Positions 28,101-36,000 of a DNA stretch of 64,000 nucleotides are shown in pieces. Source of the DNA: CAWEDP01 sp963807925. GTDB lineage: Bacteria; Acidobacteriota; Vicinamibacteria; Vicinamibacterales; CAVVIG01. Each line of letters begins with the position of its first letter. Position 1 is the first letter of the stretch. Below the pieces are notes generated by a model. That model was not told where the DNA came from. It saw only the letters and a program-made list of their open reading frames with translations, and did no database searches. A program made the position numbers and the translations under genes. The DNA lies in contig CAWEDP010000003.1 in the NCBI GenBank assembly GCA_963807925.1, positions 124,001-188,000 on the forward strand, written 5' to 3'.

Positions 28101-28970
28101 GCGCCGCCGGTCGACCAGACCGAACTTCCAGTCGTCCACGTCGCTTCCGCCACGCCACCATTCGTCGGTCCAGGCGAACGCGATGGCGCCGCACGCCCCT
28201 TCCTCGAAGGCCGCCCGCACGTGCATCGCCGTGATCTCGGCCTGTCCGTCCTCGCCCTCGCGCAACGAGTCGGCGCCCGCTTCGGCCAGCAGCAGCGGCT
28301 TGTACCCGGCGATGTGCTGCAGTCGCGCCAGATACGCGCGCAGGTTGGCCTCGCGGTGCAGGTAGACGTTGAACGCGTAGAGATCGAAAAACGAAAGGTC
28401 GAGGAACTCGGTCGGCGGGAAGTTGACGTAGGTGAAGAGCGTGTCGGGCGCCGCGCTCTTGGCGTCCTGGTAGAGGCCGCGGAGGAACCGTTCGATTCGC
28501 AGGCGGCCATGCCACCGAACGACCGCCGGCGGAATCTCGTTGCCGAGCGCCACGAGCGCCAGCGCCGGGTGCCCGCTGAGCTCGCGCACCTGCGCCACGG
28601 TTTCCCGGCGGATCGCCTGCTTCAGCCGCCGGTCGTCGAGGAATGCGACATGCTGGGACCATGGCAGCCCGACCATGACTCGAAGGCCGTTTCGAGCTGC
28701 CTCGTGAAGCAGATCGCGACGGGGCGGCGTGTAGGTGCGCACCGTGTTGATGCCGAGCTCGGCCATCAACGCGAAGTCGGCAGCTACCTGCTCGATCGGC
28801 GGGAACTGATAGCCGTCCTCATCGGGCGCGAATGTGCCATAGGTGACGCCTTTGATGAAGAAGCGATCGTCGCCGGCTCGCAGAAACTTCCCGTCGGCGG
28901 CGAGGCGTGCCGCCGGGAGAGACACGCGCTCCTCGCGGAGCGCCACGCGGGGCTCGAGAGCAGTGCTCAC
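25158..28970 (-). CDS. Three-part fusion: glycoside-hydrolase-like barrel, GT2 glycosyltransferase, membrane region and NHL propeller
   Basis: A 1270-residue protein. Residues about 25-310 resemble a GH2-type TIM barrel, with FIKGVTYGTFAP, putative acid/base E145 in ALGNEIPP and putative nucleophile E230 in LLLAEAGADS. Residues about 315-600 are a GT2 domain: VVVCAYNAADTLEDCL, LVNDGSRDRT, the metal motif TDADV (399-403), and the QQVGYGEGE loop. Hydrophobic segments follow (about 640-690 and 860-940). Then come six NHL repeats (about 960-1250), each with a core like NGDIYIADTLNNRIRVID, enough for a six-bladed propeller. First gene of the cluster; its stop overlaps the ABC exporter start. It may polymerise and trim or sense a glycan at the membrane. 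I know no characterised protein with this order. Confidence 0.82.
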   Translation of the reverse strand: MSTALEPRVALREERVSLPAARLAADGKFLRAGDDRFFIKGVTYGTFAPDEDGYQFPPIEQVAADFALMAELGINTVRTYTPPRRDLLHEAARNGLRVMVGLPWSQHVAFLDDRRLKQAIRRETVAQVRELSGHPALALVALGNEIPPAVVRWHGRLRIERFLRGLYQDAKSAAPDTLFTYVNFPPTEFLDLSFFDLYAFNVYLHREANLRAYLARLQHIAGYKPLLLAEAGADSLREGEDGQAEITAMHVRAAFEEGACGAIAFAWTDEWWRGGSDVDDWKFGLVDRRRRLKPAAHAVSAAFSRSPFPAEVRATWPRVSVVVCAYNAADTLEDCLTSLERLTYPDYEIILVNDGSRDRTSEIAHSHPRVRVIDTANGGLSAARNVGLAAATGEIVAYTDADVRTDRDWLTYLVQPFLTSDVVGSGGPNVVPPDDPPVAQSIARAPGGPTHVLLDDRVAEHVPGCNMAFRRDALVAVGGFNAIYLRAGDDVDVCWRLQARGWKIGFAASALVWHHHRASIRAYWRQQVGYGEGETWLMAHHPEKFLDGRMLWRGRIYSPLPFVRSLWSTRINSGVWGTAAFPSVYRTDVHPFAFLPHSIKWQVLSFAATIVGVVAGVTQHWWAAALLLAPGLSGIAFTLGKNVAYALRSDVASLPGSHLWYRVLVAYLHFLQPFARLRGQIRGMLSPPEIAFPLERQTSRGPRPSLAEARRALLLLSGTVTEDRYWSETWTSTARVLSQLTDWLRQSRAVRTVEVDEGWSNDRDISVLIGRWAWLDLRALVEEHTAGRTLLRVSTHLRPTTFGIVVAIGMALALLGAAVSGVALRSPSAGAAAAGLTLAAVMFGIWRTAQTTAIARRAVDRVAGSQQMVSMQSGPARVPLIAPSLVRRYGLRSAFIFLFMIVGVGASTFMLREAARVALVIGPNTGSGRAPTIAAWLDTPGGIAIAPNGDIFFADSNDDVIDLFDRRLVVTRWIGDGTTGFAGDGGAATKAKLDTPDGVTIAPDGDLIVADSHNDRIRRVDRPTRIITTVAGSGENGYDGDEKPAIQAALNTPNAVFATPNGDIYIADTLNNRIRVIDHATGFIRTVAGDGETGGDATGDGGPATRAHLFMPSDVAVARNGDIYIADMHHNRIRRVDGKTGIIATVAGNGSFTATGDDGPATQAGLAGPSGIALGEDARGNVAMIFIADYYNALVRVVDSDGIIRNLSDEGRLVLGAPSRVAFDSGRSRLYIADANNNRIIFVDIPKATLRPQLVPRRFGAPPARARGGA

Positions 28971-29036
28971 AGAACGAGATCGAACTTCAGGGTCATCGAG
29001 CGCGCCAAGCGCGCTAACCTATCATACTATCAGTAG

Positions 29037-29715
29037 TTTGCGCTCATCGCCGGTGTTCTGGCGGGCGGCCTCGCTCCGGCGGCTGGTGCGACTGCCACGG
29101 CCCGAACCGACGAGCTGGTCGCGCGCGCGGCCGACTACCTCGACACCTTCATCGAGCGGTTTTCGACCACGTCGCGCAGGAGCGGTTCGTCCGGGACAGC
29201 CGGGCGGCCGCCCCCACGCCCGGCTCGAAGGGCGGAGCGGCCGGTGTCCCCTTGGTGGCGGTCCATCGCGAACTGGTCAGCGATTTCTTGCCGGTGCAAT
29301 TGTCCGGCCGCTCGGGCTGGCCAACCTTTCGTGATGTCTTCGAGGTCGACGAGCATCCTGTTTCTGGCCCCCTCCGGCGGGTCGCTCGAGCGCGCAGACG
29401 CCATCGAGCGTGAGAGCGTCAGGTACCGAGCAGGCGCGTCCGACGTGCTGCGCCGGGTGCCCGACGCGGACCTGCCCGCGCGCGGGCGCGTGTGGATCGA
29501 CGAGACGGGCGGCCGCGTGCTCCAGACCGAGCTGGTGCTGAGCGACTCGGACATTGTCGTGACGTCTTTTCGCGTTGACGATCGGTTTCAGATCGCGGTG
29601 CCCGTCGAGTTGCGCGAGAGCTACTGGTTCGCGGGCCAGGATGTGACCGGCGTCGCCCGGTACGATGGCTTCCGGCGGTTCACGGGTGCAGACCGAAGAG
29701 CGCTTACGGCAGTAG
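29037..29715 (+). pseudogene. Decayed secreted protein gene (several lesions, no start codon)
   Basis: This gene-sized gap holds pieces of one protein in different frames. Beginning at 29037: a hydrophobic signal-like stretch (ALIAGVLAGGLAPAAGA), then ELVARAADYLDTFIERFS. After a lost base comes HVAQERFVRDSRAAAPTPG to FRDVFEVDE. After a further break comes SLERADAIERESVRYRAG, LPARGRVWIDETGGRVLQTEL and TGVARYDGFRRF. After an extra base near 29685 it ends VQTEERLRQ-stop. A TAG stands directly before the first piece, so no start codon remains. The pieces match in order a conserved secreted protein I associate with Acidobacteria, with a middle section deleted. The lesions here differ from the single GTAC-linked insertions seen elsewhere, so this is true decay. 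Confidence 0.65.
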
Positions 29716-29773
29716 CGCCGGTGTCCGAACCGGTGTCCTCCGGCGACGCCGACTCCGCCGGCACGACGCGCGG

Positions 29774-30463
29774 TCACGGCGACCCGGCCGGCAGGCGGAG
29801 GGTGCCCGTGTAGATCGCCATGCCCACGACCGCGTCGACGCCCGCCGCGTGGAGGTCGTCGATCTCTTCCTGCGTCGTGATCCCTCCGGCGGCGGTGACG
29901 CGCCTGGTGGTGGCGTGCCGGACGGCGAGGATCGCGTCCATGTTCGTCCCCCTCATCAGGCCTTCCGTGTCGACGTGCGTGTACAGAAACTCGCCGCAGA
30001 ACGGCTCGAGGGCGCGCGCCGCCTCGACGGCGGTCAGCGGGAGGGGTGTCGTCCAGCCGTGAATCACGACCTGTCCGTCCCGACTGTCGACCGCCGCGAT
30101 GACGCGGTCGGCGCCGATCGCGGCAGCCAGGTCTTCGGCGAAGGCGAGGTCGGGCCTGCCGTCCCTGAACAGCGCCGAACCGGCGATGATCGCGTTCGCG
30201 CCGGCCGCCAGCAGATCGCGCGCGCGGCCGACGCTGCGGACGCCGCCGCCGACACGGCACGACAAGCGGCCGGCAATCGCGCGGACAATCGGCAGGTTGT
30301 CGCCCGATCCCATGGCCGCATCGAGATCGATGACCTGCACCTTCTGGAACGAGGCGAACCGACGGACCCACCGATCCACGTCCTCGTCGCGGATGGCGAG
30401 CCGCTCGCCCTGAACGAGTTGAACCACCTCGCCGTTCTTGAGATCGATGGAGGGAATCAGCAT
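29774..30463 (-). CDS. hisA: Phosphoribosylformimino-5-aminoimidazole carboxamide ribotide isomerase HisA
   Basis: A 229-residue TIM-barrel isomerase, fourth step of histidine synthesis (ProFAR to PRFAR). N-terminal IPSIDLKNGEVVQLVQGE carries the catalytic aspartate; the two phosphate-binding repeats are RVGGGVRSVGRARDLLAAGA and TAAGGITTQEEIDDLHAAGV. TEGLMRGTN near residue 170 holds the second aspartate region. Last gene of the operon; its start overlaps the hisF stop by seven bases. Confidence 0.93.
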   Translation of the reverse strand: MLIPSIDLKNGEVVQLVQGERLAIRDEDVDRWVRRFASFQKVQVIDLDAAMGSGDNLPIVRAIAGRLSCRVGGGVRSVGRARDLLAAGANAIIAGSALFRDGRPDLAFAEDLAAAIGADRVIAAVDSRDGQVVIHGWTTPLPLTAVEAARALEPFCGEFLYTHVDTEGLMRGTNMDAILAVRHATTRRVTAAGGITTQEEIDDLHAAGVDAVVGMAIYTGTLRLPAGSP

Positions 30464-31257
30464 CCTGGCACGACGGCTTCGCGTCCACGTCGCGTCGTGG
30501 ACGACAGACGGACGGGAATACCGCGCCCGTGGAGGTGGAGCTTCAGCGATTGCACGCTCGTCTCCGCGTAATGGAAGATCGACGCCGCCAGCGCGGCGTC
30601 CGCCCGCCCGATGGTGAACACGTCGACGAAGTGATCCAGCGTGCCGGCGCCGCCCGATGCGATGACGGGAATCGACACGGCTGCCGACACCTCCGCGTTC
30701 ATGACGCAGTCGAACCCGATCTTCGTCCCGTCACGGTCGATCGACGTCAGCAGGATTTCGCCGGCGCCACGGTCCTCGGCCTCGCGCGCCCATTCCACCG
30801 CGTCGCGGCCGGCGGCCGCCGATCCGCTGCGGGAGTACACCGCAAGCCGATCGGCTTCGCGCTTCGCGTCGATCGCGACGATCACGGCCTGACTGCCGTA
30901 GCGTCCGGCCAGCGTGGTGATGAGCGACGGGTGTGCGAGCGCCGCCGTGTTGAGGCTGACCTTGTCGGCGCCCGCCTCGACGACCGCCGCCGCATCGTCC
31001 TCGGTGCGGATGCCGCCGCCGACCGCCAGCGGGATGAAGAGCTCGCGGGCCACGCGGCGGATCGTGTCGGCGAGGGCGCGGCGCTTCTCGAGGGTCGCGG
31101 TGATGTCGAGGATGACGAGCTCGTCGACGCCCTCGACGTTGTAGCGTCGCGCGAGCTCGGCCGGGTCGCCGGCCGAGCGCAGGCCTTCGAAGTTGATGCC
31201 CTTGACGACCTGACCGTCGCGAACGTCGAGACACGCGATGATGCGCTTGGAGAGCAT
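30457..31257 (-). CDS. hisF: Imidazole glycerol phosphate synthase subunit HisF
   Basis: A 266-residue cyclase subunit that, with HisH, makes IGP and AICAR. Family features: RIIACLDVRDGQVVKGINFE with the catalytic aspartate near residue 11, ITATLEKR, PLAVGGGIRTEDDAAAV, and LLTSIDRDGTKIGFD with the second aspartate. GGAGTLDHFVDVF forms the phosphate site. The C-terminal 15 residues (TTRRGREAVVPGC) extend slightly beyond the usual end. It lies 26 bases after hisH. Confidence 0.94.
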   Translation of the reverse strand: MLSKRIIACLDVRDGQVVKGINFEGLRSAGDPAELARRYNVEGVDELVILDITATLEKRRALADTIRRVARELFIPLAVGGGIRTEDDAAAVVEAGADKVSLNTAALAHPSLITTLAGRYGSQAVIVAIDAKREADRLAVYSRSGSAAAGRDAVEWAREAEDRGAGEILLTSIDRDGTKIGFDCVMNAEVSAAVSIPVIASGGAGTLDHFVDVFTIGRADAALAASIFHYAETSVQSLKLHLHGRGIPVRLSSTTRRGREAVVPGC

Positions 31258-31283
31258 AAGCGTCGGAACGCGGCGCTCGCGGA

Positions 31284-31901
31284 CTATCGGTCCGCCAGCG
31301 CCAGGAAGTTCTTCAGGATCCTCAGACCGACGTCTCCGGACTTTTCCGGATGGAACTGCACGCCGGCGACCCGCCCCCGCTGCACGATCGCGGCGAAGGG
31401 CTGTCCGTGTTCGGTCGTCGCCACTGTATCGAGTGTCAGCGGCCCCGCGTAGCTGTGCGTGAAGTACACCTGCGATCCCGTCGCGACGCCGTCGACGATC
31501 GAATCCGGCCGGCAGATGTCGAGCGCGTTCCATCCGACGTGCGGGATCTTGATCGACGTGCCGTTGACGCTGGCCGGCAGCCTGTGGCAGCGGCCCTGCA
31601 GCACGCCCAGGCCGTCGCAGTCGGGCGATTCCTCGCTGCCTTCGAACAGCCACTGCATGCCGAGGCAGATGCCGAGCAGCGGCCGTCCGCCCTCGACATG
31701 CCGGCGGATGACCGCCATCCACTCACCGGCCAGCGTCTGGGTGGCGTCGAAGTGGCCGACGCCGGGCACGACGATGGCGGCGGCGGCGCGCAGGTCGGCC
31801 GGCGCGGCCGGCACGAAGAGCTCCGTATCGAGCGCCGCGAACGCCTTCTTGACCGACGTCAGATTGCCGGCCCGGTAGTCGATCAGGGCGACGTCGGTCA
31901 C
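31284..31901 (-). CDS. hisH: Imidazole glycerol phosphate synthase glutaminase subunit HisH
   Basis: A 205-residue class I glutamine amidotransferase. The nucleophile is C79 in GICLGMQWLFEGSEE, and the catalytic histidine and glutamate are in GVQFHPEKSGDVGLRIL near the C-terminus. It supplies ammonia to HisF. The start overlaps the hisB stop (ATGA). Note the order hisH-hisF-hisA, in which both subunits of the synthase are adjacent and hisA follows. Confidence 0.94.
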   Translation of the reverse strand: MTDVALIDYRAGNLTSVKKAFAALDTELFVPAAPADLRAAAAIVVPGVGHFDATQTLAGEWMAVIRRHVEGGRPLLGICLGMQWLFEGSEESPDCDGLGVLQGRCHRLPASVNGTSIKIPHVGWNALDICRPDSIVDGVATGSQVYFTHSYAGPLTLDTVATTEHGQPFAAIVQRGRVAGVQFHPEKSGDVGLRILKNFLALADR

Positions 31902-32485
31902 AACAGCCCCTTGGTCGACGGCAGCATCCGCGCGAGCCGGCGATCCCTGGCGCAGGCGACGCGCAGGGCGCGGGCGAACGCCTTGAAGACGGCCTCGACG
32001 TGGTGGTGGGTCGAGCGGCCGTAGAGCACCTTCACATGGACGTTGGCCCGCGCCCCGAGGCCGAACCCCTCGAAGAAATCGTGCACGAGCTCGGTCTGCA
32101 GGTCGCCGACGCGCGCCACCTTCGTCTTCAGGTCGACGACCGTGTGCGGTCGCCCGCCGAGGTCGACCGCGACCACCGCAAGGGTTTCGTCCATCGGCAT
32201 CACGAAGTACCCCGCGCGATTGATCCCCCGCCGGTTGCCGAGCGCCTTCGAGACCGCCTCGCCGAGCGCGATGCCGAGATCCTCCACGGTGTGGTGCTGG
32301 TCGACGTCCAGATCGCCGGCCGCCTCGACCCTCAGATTGAAGCCGCCGTGCCGCGCGAAGAGCTCGAGCATGTGATCGAGGAACCGGATGCCCGTCCGCA
32401 CCTGGTACTTCCCCTGACCATCGAGCGCGAGCGACAGCGAGATCCGCGTTTCGCTGGTGCGACGGTCGATTACCGCGCGGCGCAC
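31898..32485 (-). CDS. hisB: Imidazoleglycerol-phosphate dehydratase HisB (monofunctional)
   Basis: A 195-residue metal-dependent dehydratase. It has the two repeated metal motifs: DVDQHHTVEDLGIALGEA near residue 65 and STHHHVEAVFKAFARAL near residue 160. FLDHMLELFARHGGF and MDETLAVVAVDLGGRP are also family hallmarks. There is no fused phosphatase domain, so histidinol-phosphate phosphatase must be encoded elsewhere. A GTG start (32485) overlapping the hisC end by 16 bases is used; no ATG is available before the conserved core. Confidence 0.93.
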   Translation of the reverse strand: MRRAVIDRRTSETRISLSLALDGQGKYQVRTGIRFLDHMLELFARHGGFNLRVEAAGDLDVDQHHTVEDLGIALGEAVSKALGNRRGINRAGYFVMPMDETLAVVAVDLGGRPHTVVDLKTKVARVGDLQTELVHDFFEGFGLGARANVHVKVLYGRSTHHHVEAVFKAFARALRVACARDRRLARMLPSTKGLL

Positions 32486-33513
32486 AGCACCTCTTCCATC
32501 ACGGAGATGCACCGGCGTGTGTGTTCGACAATGCCGGTGCCGATGCGAAGGCATCCGGCGCAGCCCGGTTCCCGCGAGCGATCGCGCAGGTAGACGCCTC
32601 GCTGCTGAGCGCCCGCGACCAGCCTGTCCACGAGACCTCCGGCGCGGACGAGCACGAAGTTGGCGGCGCTCGTCCAGTATGCCAGTCCGAGCCGATCGCA
32701 CGCCGCATAGAGCAGCATCTTCGACTCGGCGACCTGTCGAAGGTAGTCGTGCACGTACGCCAGGTCCTGGAGCGCGGCGCGAACGGCCACCACGGCCGCG
32801 ATGTTCACGCTGTACACCGGTACCGCCAGCCGAATCGGATCGAGCCGGTCGGCCGCGCCCACGAGGCAGCCGATGCGCAGCCCCGCCAGCCCGAACGCCT
32901 TCGAAAACGTGCGGCCGACGATGACGTTGGCGAACGAGGCCAGTTCGGGGATGAAGCTGGTGCCCGAGAATTCCGCATAGGCCTCGTCCACGAACACGAT
33001 GGCCTCGGGAGGAACCTCCCGCGCCAGCGTGCGGATGGCCTCGAGCGGCGCCGGCACCCCGGTCGGGTTGTTCGGGTTGGTGACGAAGACGACGCGCGTC
33101 CGCGGCGTGATCGCTGCGAGCACCTCCTCGAGCGGAAAGGTGAAATCCGCCTTCGGCATCACGCGCACGGGTCGTCCGCCGACCACCGCGGTGTCGAAGG
33201 CGAAGATCTCGAAGGCGGGCTCCGGGATGACGGCTTCCGGGACGAACCCTCCCTCCGACGATCGCAGGTACGCGATCGCGATGCCGGTGATGCCCTCGTC
33301 CAGACCGTTGACGAGGGCGACCGCCTCGGGCGGCGCTCCGAAGTAACGCGCGCAATCCTGGATGGCCGCCTCGTAGGGCGGATAGAAGCCGACCTGCTCC
33401 CTCTCGAGCGCCCGCAGGGCGTCGAGCACGCGCGGGGAGCAGCCCCGGGTGTTCTCGTTCTGGTGCAGGCGCAGGCCGTCGTACAGCTCGGCCGGCTTCT
33501 CGTAGCGCATCAT
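32470..33513 (-). CDS. hisC: Histidinol-phosphate aminotransferase HisC
   Basis: A 347-residue PLP aminotransferase (fold type I). Recognisable parts: LHQNENTRGCSPRVLDAL near the start, FVTNPNNPTGVPAPL near residue 145, VDEAYAEFSG with the PLP-ring aspartate, and GRTFSKAFGLAGLRIGCLVG with the Schiff-base lysine. The final RIGTGIVEHTRRCISVMEE holds the substrate arginine. Start ATG overlaps the hisD stop (ATGA). The C-terminus contains several cysteines (EPGCAGCLRIG), unusual but outside the active site. Confidence 0.92.
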   Translation of the reverse strand: MMRYEKPAELYDGLRLHQNENTRGCSPRVLDALRALEREQVGFYPPYEAAIQDCARYFGAPPEAVALVNGLDEGITGIAIAYLRSSEGGFVPEAVIPEPAFEIFAFDTAVVGGRPVRVMPKADFTFPLEEVLAAITPRTRVVFVTNPNNPTGVPAPLEAIRTLAREVPPEAIVFVDEAYAEFSGTSFIPELASFANVIVGRTFSKAFGLAGLRIGCLVGAADRLDPIRLAVPVYSVNIAAVVAVRAALQDLAYVHDYLRQVAESKMLLYAACDRLGLAYWTSAANFVLVRAGGLVDRLVAGAQQRGVYLRDRSREPGCAGCLRIGTGIVEHTRRCISVMEEVLCAAR

Positions 33514-34748
33514 GACAGGCGCACCTCGATCGATTCGGCGTGCGCCACGAGTCCCTCGGCGCGCGCGAGCGGCACGATCACCGGCGCCAGCGAGGCGAGG
33601 CCGGCCCGCGTGACGCGCTGCACAGACATCACGCGCACGAAATCGGCCGCGCTCAACCCGCCTCTGAAGCGTGACGCCCCGGAGGTGGGAAGCACGTGAT
33701 TGGACCCGGTCGCGTAGTCGCCGGCTGCCTGCGCGGCGAACGGCCCCACGAACACCGCGCCGGCAATCAGCGTGCGTGTCGCGATGGCCTCCCGATCCAC
33801 GACCAGATGCTCGGGGGCGATGCGGTTGGCCAGCGCGACGGCGGCGTCCAGCGTCGGCGCGACGATTGCGGCGCCGTTGGCGGCGAGCGAGGCCTGCGCG
33901 ATCGGGCGGCCGGTGGCGGCGTGCGCCAGTGCCGTGCGCACGCGTTCGGCGAGCGGCCGCTTCCACGTGATGAAGATGGCGCGCGCCTCCGGATCGTGCT
34001 CCGCCTGCGCCATCAGGTCGGCCGCGATCCATTCCGGGCGGCCCTCGCCCGCGACGATGACGATTTCGGTCGGGCCGGCATAGAAGTCGATCGCGCAATC
34101 GGCGGCGACGTACGCCTTGGCGGCGGCGACGTAGCGGTTGCCCGGCCCGACGATCTTGTCGACGCGCGGAACGGTCGCGGTGCCGTACGCGAGGGCGGCG
34201 ACCGCGTGCGCGCCGCCAACGCGGAACAGGCGGCTCACGCCGGCTTCGAGGGCCGCCGCCATGACCGCCGGCTCGGGCCGCGGGCAGGCCACGAGAATCT
34301 GCGTCACGCCGGCGACGCGAGCCGGGATGGCCGTCATGAGCAGCGAGGAGGGCAGCGGGAAGCGGCCGCCCGGGACGTAGCATCCCACGCGCACGAGCGG
34401 CACGACCCGCTGCTCGACCGTCACGCCACGCGAGACGGCGACCCGCGTCGTCCTGGGCAGCTGGCGCCGCGCCACGCGGGCAATCTGGCGGGCGGCGCGA
34501 CCGAGGGCGCGGCGCACGTCGGCGGGCACGCGCGAGGCGAGCGCACTCATCTCGTCGCGGCCGACCTCGAGGAGGCCGGTGACCCCGTCGAACCGGCGGG
34601 CGAAGCGGGTCAGCGCCCGGTCGCCCTCGTCGCGCACCTGGTCGACGATTCGACGGACCCGCCGCTCGACGGTCCGATCGCGGCGCGGTCCCCTCGCGAC
34701 GAGCCGATCGATCGCTGCAGTGTCGCTCGCATCGATGAGTTTGAGCAT
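33510..34748 (-). CDS. hisD: Histidinol dehydrogenase HisD
   Basis: A 412-residue zinc dehydrogenase for the last two oxidations to histidine. Features include VGCYVPGGRFPLPSSLLMTA, KIVGPGNRYVAAAKAYV, the dinucleotide-contact region DFYAGPTEIVIVAGEG, DLMAQAEHDPEA, and the zinc and catalytic residues in NRIAPEHLVV and DYATGSNHVLPT. Family length. It lies 29 bases after hisG, the largest gap in the operon, with no terminator visible between them. Confidence 0.94.
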   Translation of the reverse strand: MLKLIDASDTAAIDRLVARGPRRDRTVERRVRRIVDQVRDEGDRALTRFARRFDGVTGLLEVGRDEMSALASRVPADVRRALGRAARQIARVARRQLPRTTRVAVSRGVTVEQRVVPLVRVGCYVPGGRFPLPSSLLMTAIPARVAGVTQILVACPRPEPAVMAAALEAGVSRLFRVGGAHAVAALAYGTATVPRVDKIVGPGNRYVAAAKAYVAADCAIDFYAGPTEIVIVAGEGRPEWIAADLMAQAEHDPEARAIFITWKRPLAERVRTALAHAATGRPIAQASLAANGAAIVAPTLDAAVALANRIAPEHLVVDREAIATRTLIAGAVFVGPFAAQAAGDYATGSNHVLPTSGASRFRGGLSAADFVRVMSVQRVTRAGLASLAPVIVPLARAEGLVAHAESIEVRLS

Positions 34749-34777
34749 GACGGCCGAATCCCCAGCGCCTGATCCCT

Positions 34778-35665
34778 CTAGATGACAATCTTGTTGAGCG
34801 GATACTCGACAATCCCCTGCGCGCCGGCGCCCTTCAACCGCGGAATCAGGTCGCGCACGGTCCGCTCCTCGATGATCGTGTTCACCGCCACCCACGCCTC
34901 GTCGCTCAACGCCGAAATGGTCGGGCGCTGGAGCGCGGGCAGGAGGTCCAGAATCGCCGGCAGGTCGGGACGTCGAACGTTCAGCATCAGGCCGACGCGG
35001 CCCTGCGCGGCGATGGCCGCCTTGAGCAGGAGCGCGAGGTTCTCGAGCTTCGTCCGCTTCCATGAATCGGCCATCACGGTGCGACTGGCGACGAGCTGCG
35101 TGTTCGATTCCATGACAGTGTCGAGGATGCGCAGCCGGTTGGCGCGCAGCGTCGATCCGGTTTCCGTGGCCTCGACGATGGCGTCGCACAGGACCGGCGG
35201 CTTCACCTCGGTGGCGCCCCACGAGAATTCGACGTGGACCGGCACCCGGTGCCGCTCGAAATACGCGCGTGTGACCCGGACCAGTTCGGTCGCCACGGTG
35301 CGGCCGTCCAGATCCTGCGCCGATGCGATGGGCGAATCCTCCGGCGCCGCCAGCACCCACCGCACCTTCCCGAAGCTCTGTTTCGCGTAGATGAGATCGG
35401 CGATCGGCGTCAGCACGCCGGTCGTCCCGTCGCCGAGTTCGTGCTCGGCGATCCAGTCCTGGCCGGTGAGCCCCGCGTCGAGGACGCCGTCGGCCACGTA
35501 GCGGGCCATCTCCTGGGCGCGGATGAGCATGCACTCGAGCTCCGGGTCGTCGACCGTGGGGAAATACGATCGCGCATTGACGTACAGGTTGAATCCGGCG
35601 CGCGCGAACAGCTGGACGGTGGCGTCCTGCAGCGATCCCTTCGGAATCCCCAGCTTCAGTTTCAT
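34778..35665 (-). CDS. hisG: ATP phosphoribosyltransferase HisG, long form
   Basis: A 295-residue HisG. It catalyses ATP + PRPP to PR-ATP, the committed step. The N-terminal catalytic domain has LGIPKGSLQDATVQLFARAGF and the PRPP loop DAIVEATETGSTLRAN. The last about 80 residues (LMLNVRRPDLPAILDLLPALQRP to PLNKIVI) form the regulatory ferredoxin-like domain that binds histidine. This is therefore the long form, which does not need HisZ and is feedback-inhibited. ATG overlaps the hisI stop (ATGA). Confidence 0.93.
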   Translation of the reverse strand: MKLKLGIPKGSLQDATVQLFARAGFNLYVNARSYFPTVDDPELECMLIRAQEMARYVADGVLDAGLTGQDWIAEHELGDGTTGVLTPIADLIYAKQSFGKVRWVLAAPEDSPIASAQDLDGRTVATELVRVTRAYFERHRVPVHVEFSWGATEVKPPVLCDAIVEATETGSTLRANRLRILDTVMESNTQLVASRTVMADSWKRTKLENLALLLKAAIAAQGRVGLMLNVRRPDLPAILDLLPALQRPTISALSDEAWVAVNTIIEERTVRDLIPRLKGAGAQGIVEYPLNKIVI

Positions 35666-36000
35666 CGTTGACCGTCTCCAGCCGTCACGGCGTCGAGCGT
35701 CCGGAAGAAGCATGTCCGCTCGCCGGTGTGGCACACGTTGCCCTGGCCGAGCCGCATCACCTTCACCAGCACCGTGTCATCGTCGCAATCGACGAGGATC
35801 TCGGTGACCTGGAGGCGATTGCCCGAGGTCTCGCCCTTGGTCCACAGCTGGCCGCGCGAGCGGCTGAAGAAGGTCGCAAATCCGGTCCGCCGCGTTTCGG
35901 CGAGCGCCCGCTCGTTCATGAATCCCACCATCAGGACCTCGGCGCTTTCCGCGTCCTGGATGACGGCCGGGATCAACCCATCGAGTTTCGAGTAGTCCAT
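35662..36000 (-). CDS. hisI: Phosphoribosyl-AMP cyclohydrolase HisI
   Basis: A 112-residue cyclohydrolase that opens the adenine ring of PR-AMP. It has VLMVGFMNERALAETRRTGF, SRGQLWTKGETSGNRL and the zinc-binding DCDDDTVLVKV and GNVCHTGERTCF with two cysteines and a histidine. No HisE domain is fused, and no hisE is seen in the window. First structural gene of the operon. The ATG directly follows the T-run of the attenuator with no normal Shine-Dalgarno sequence, so initiation may depend on the leader structure or on the GGGG of the hairpin arm. Confidence 0.93.
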   Translation of the reverse strand: MDYSKLDGLIPAVIQDAESAEVLMVGFMNERALAETRRTGFATFFSRSRGQLWTKGETSGNRLQVTEILVDCDDDTVLVKVMRLGQGNVCHTGERTCFFRTLDAVTAGDGQR

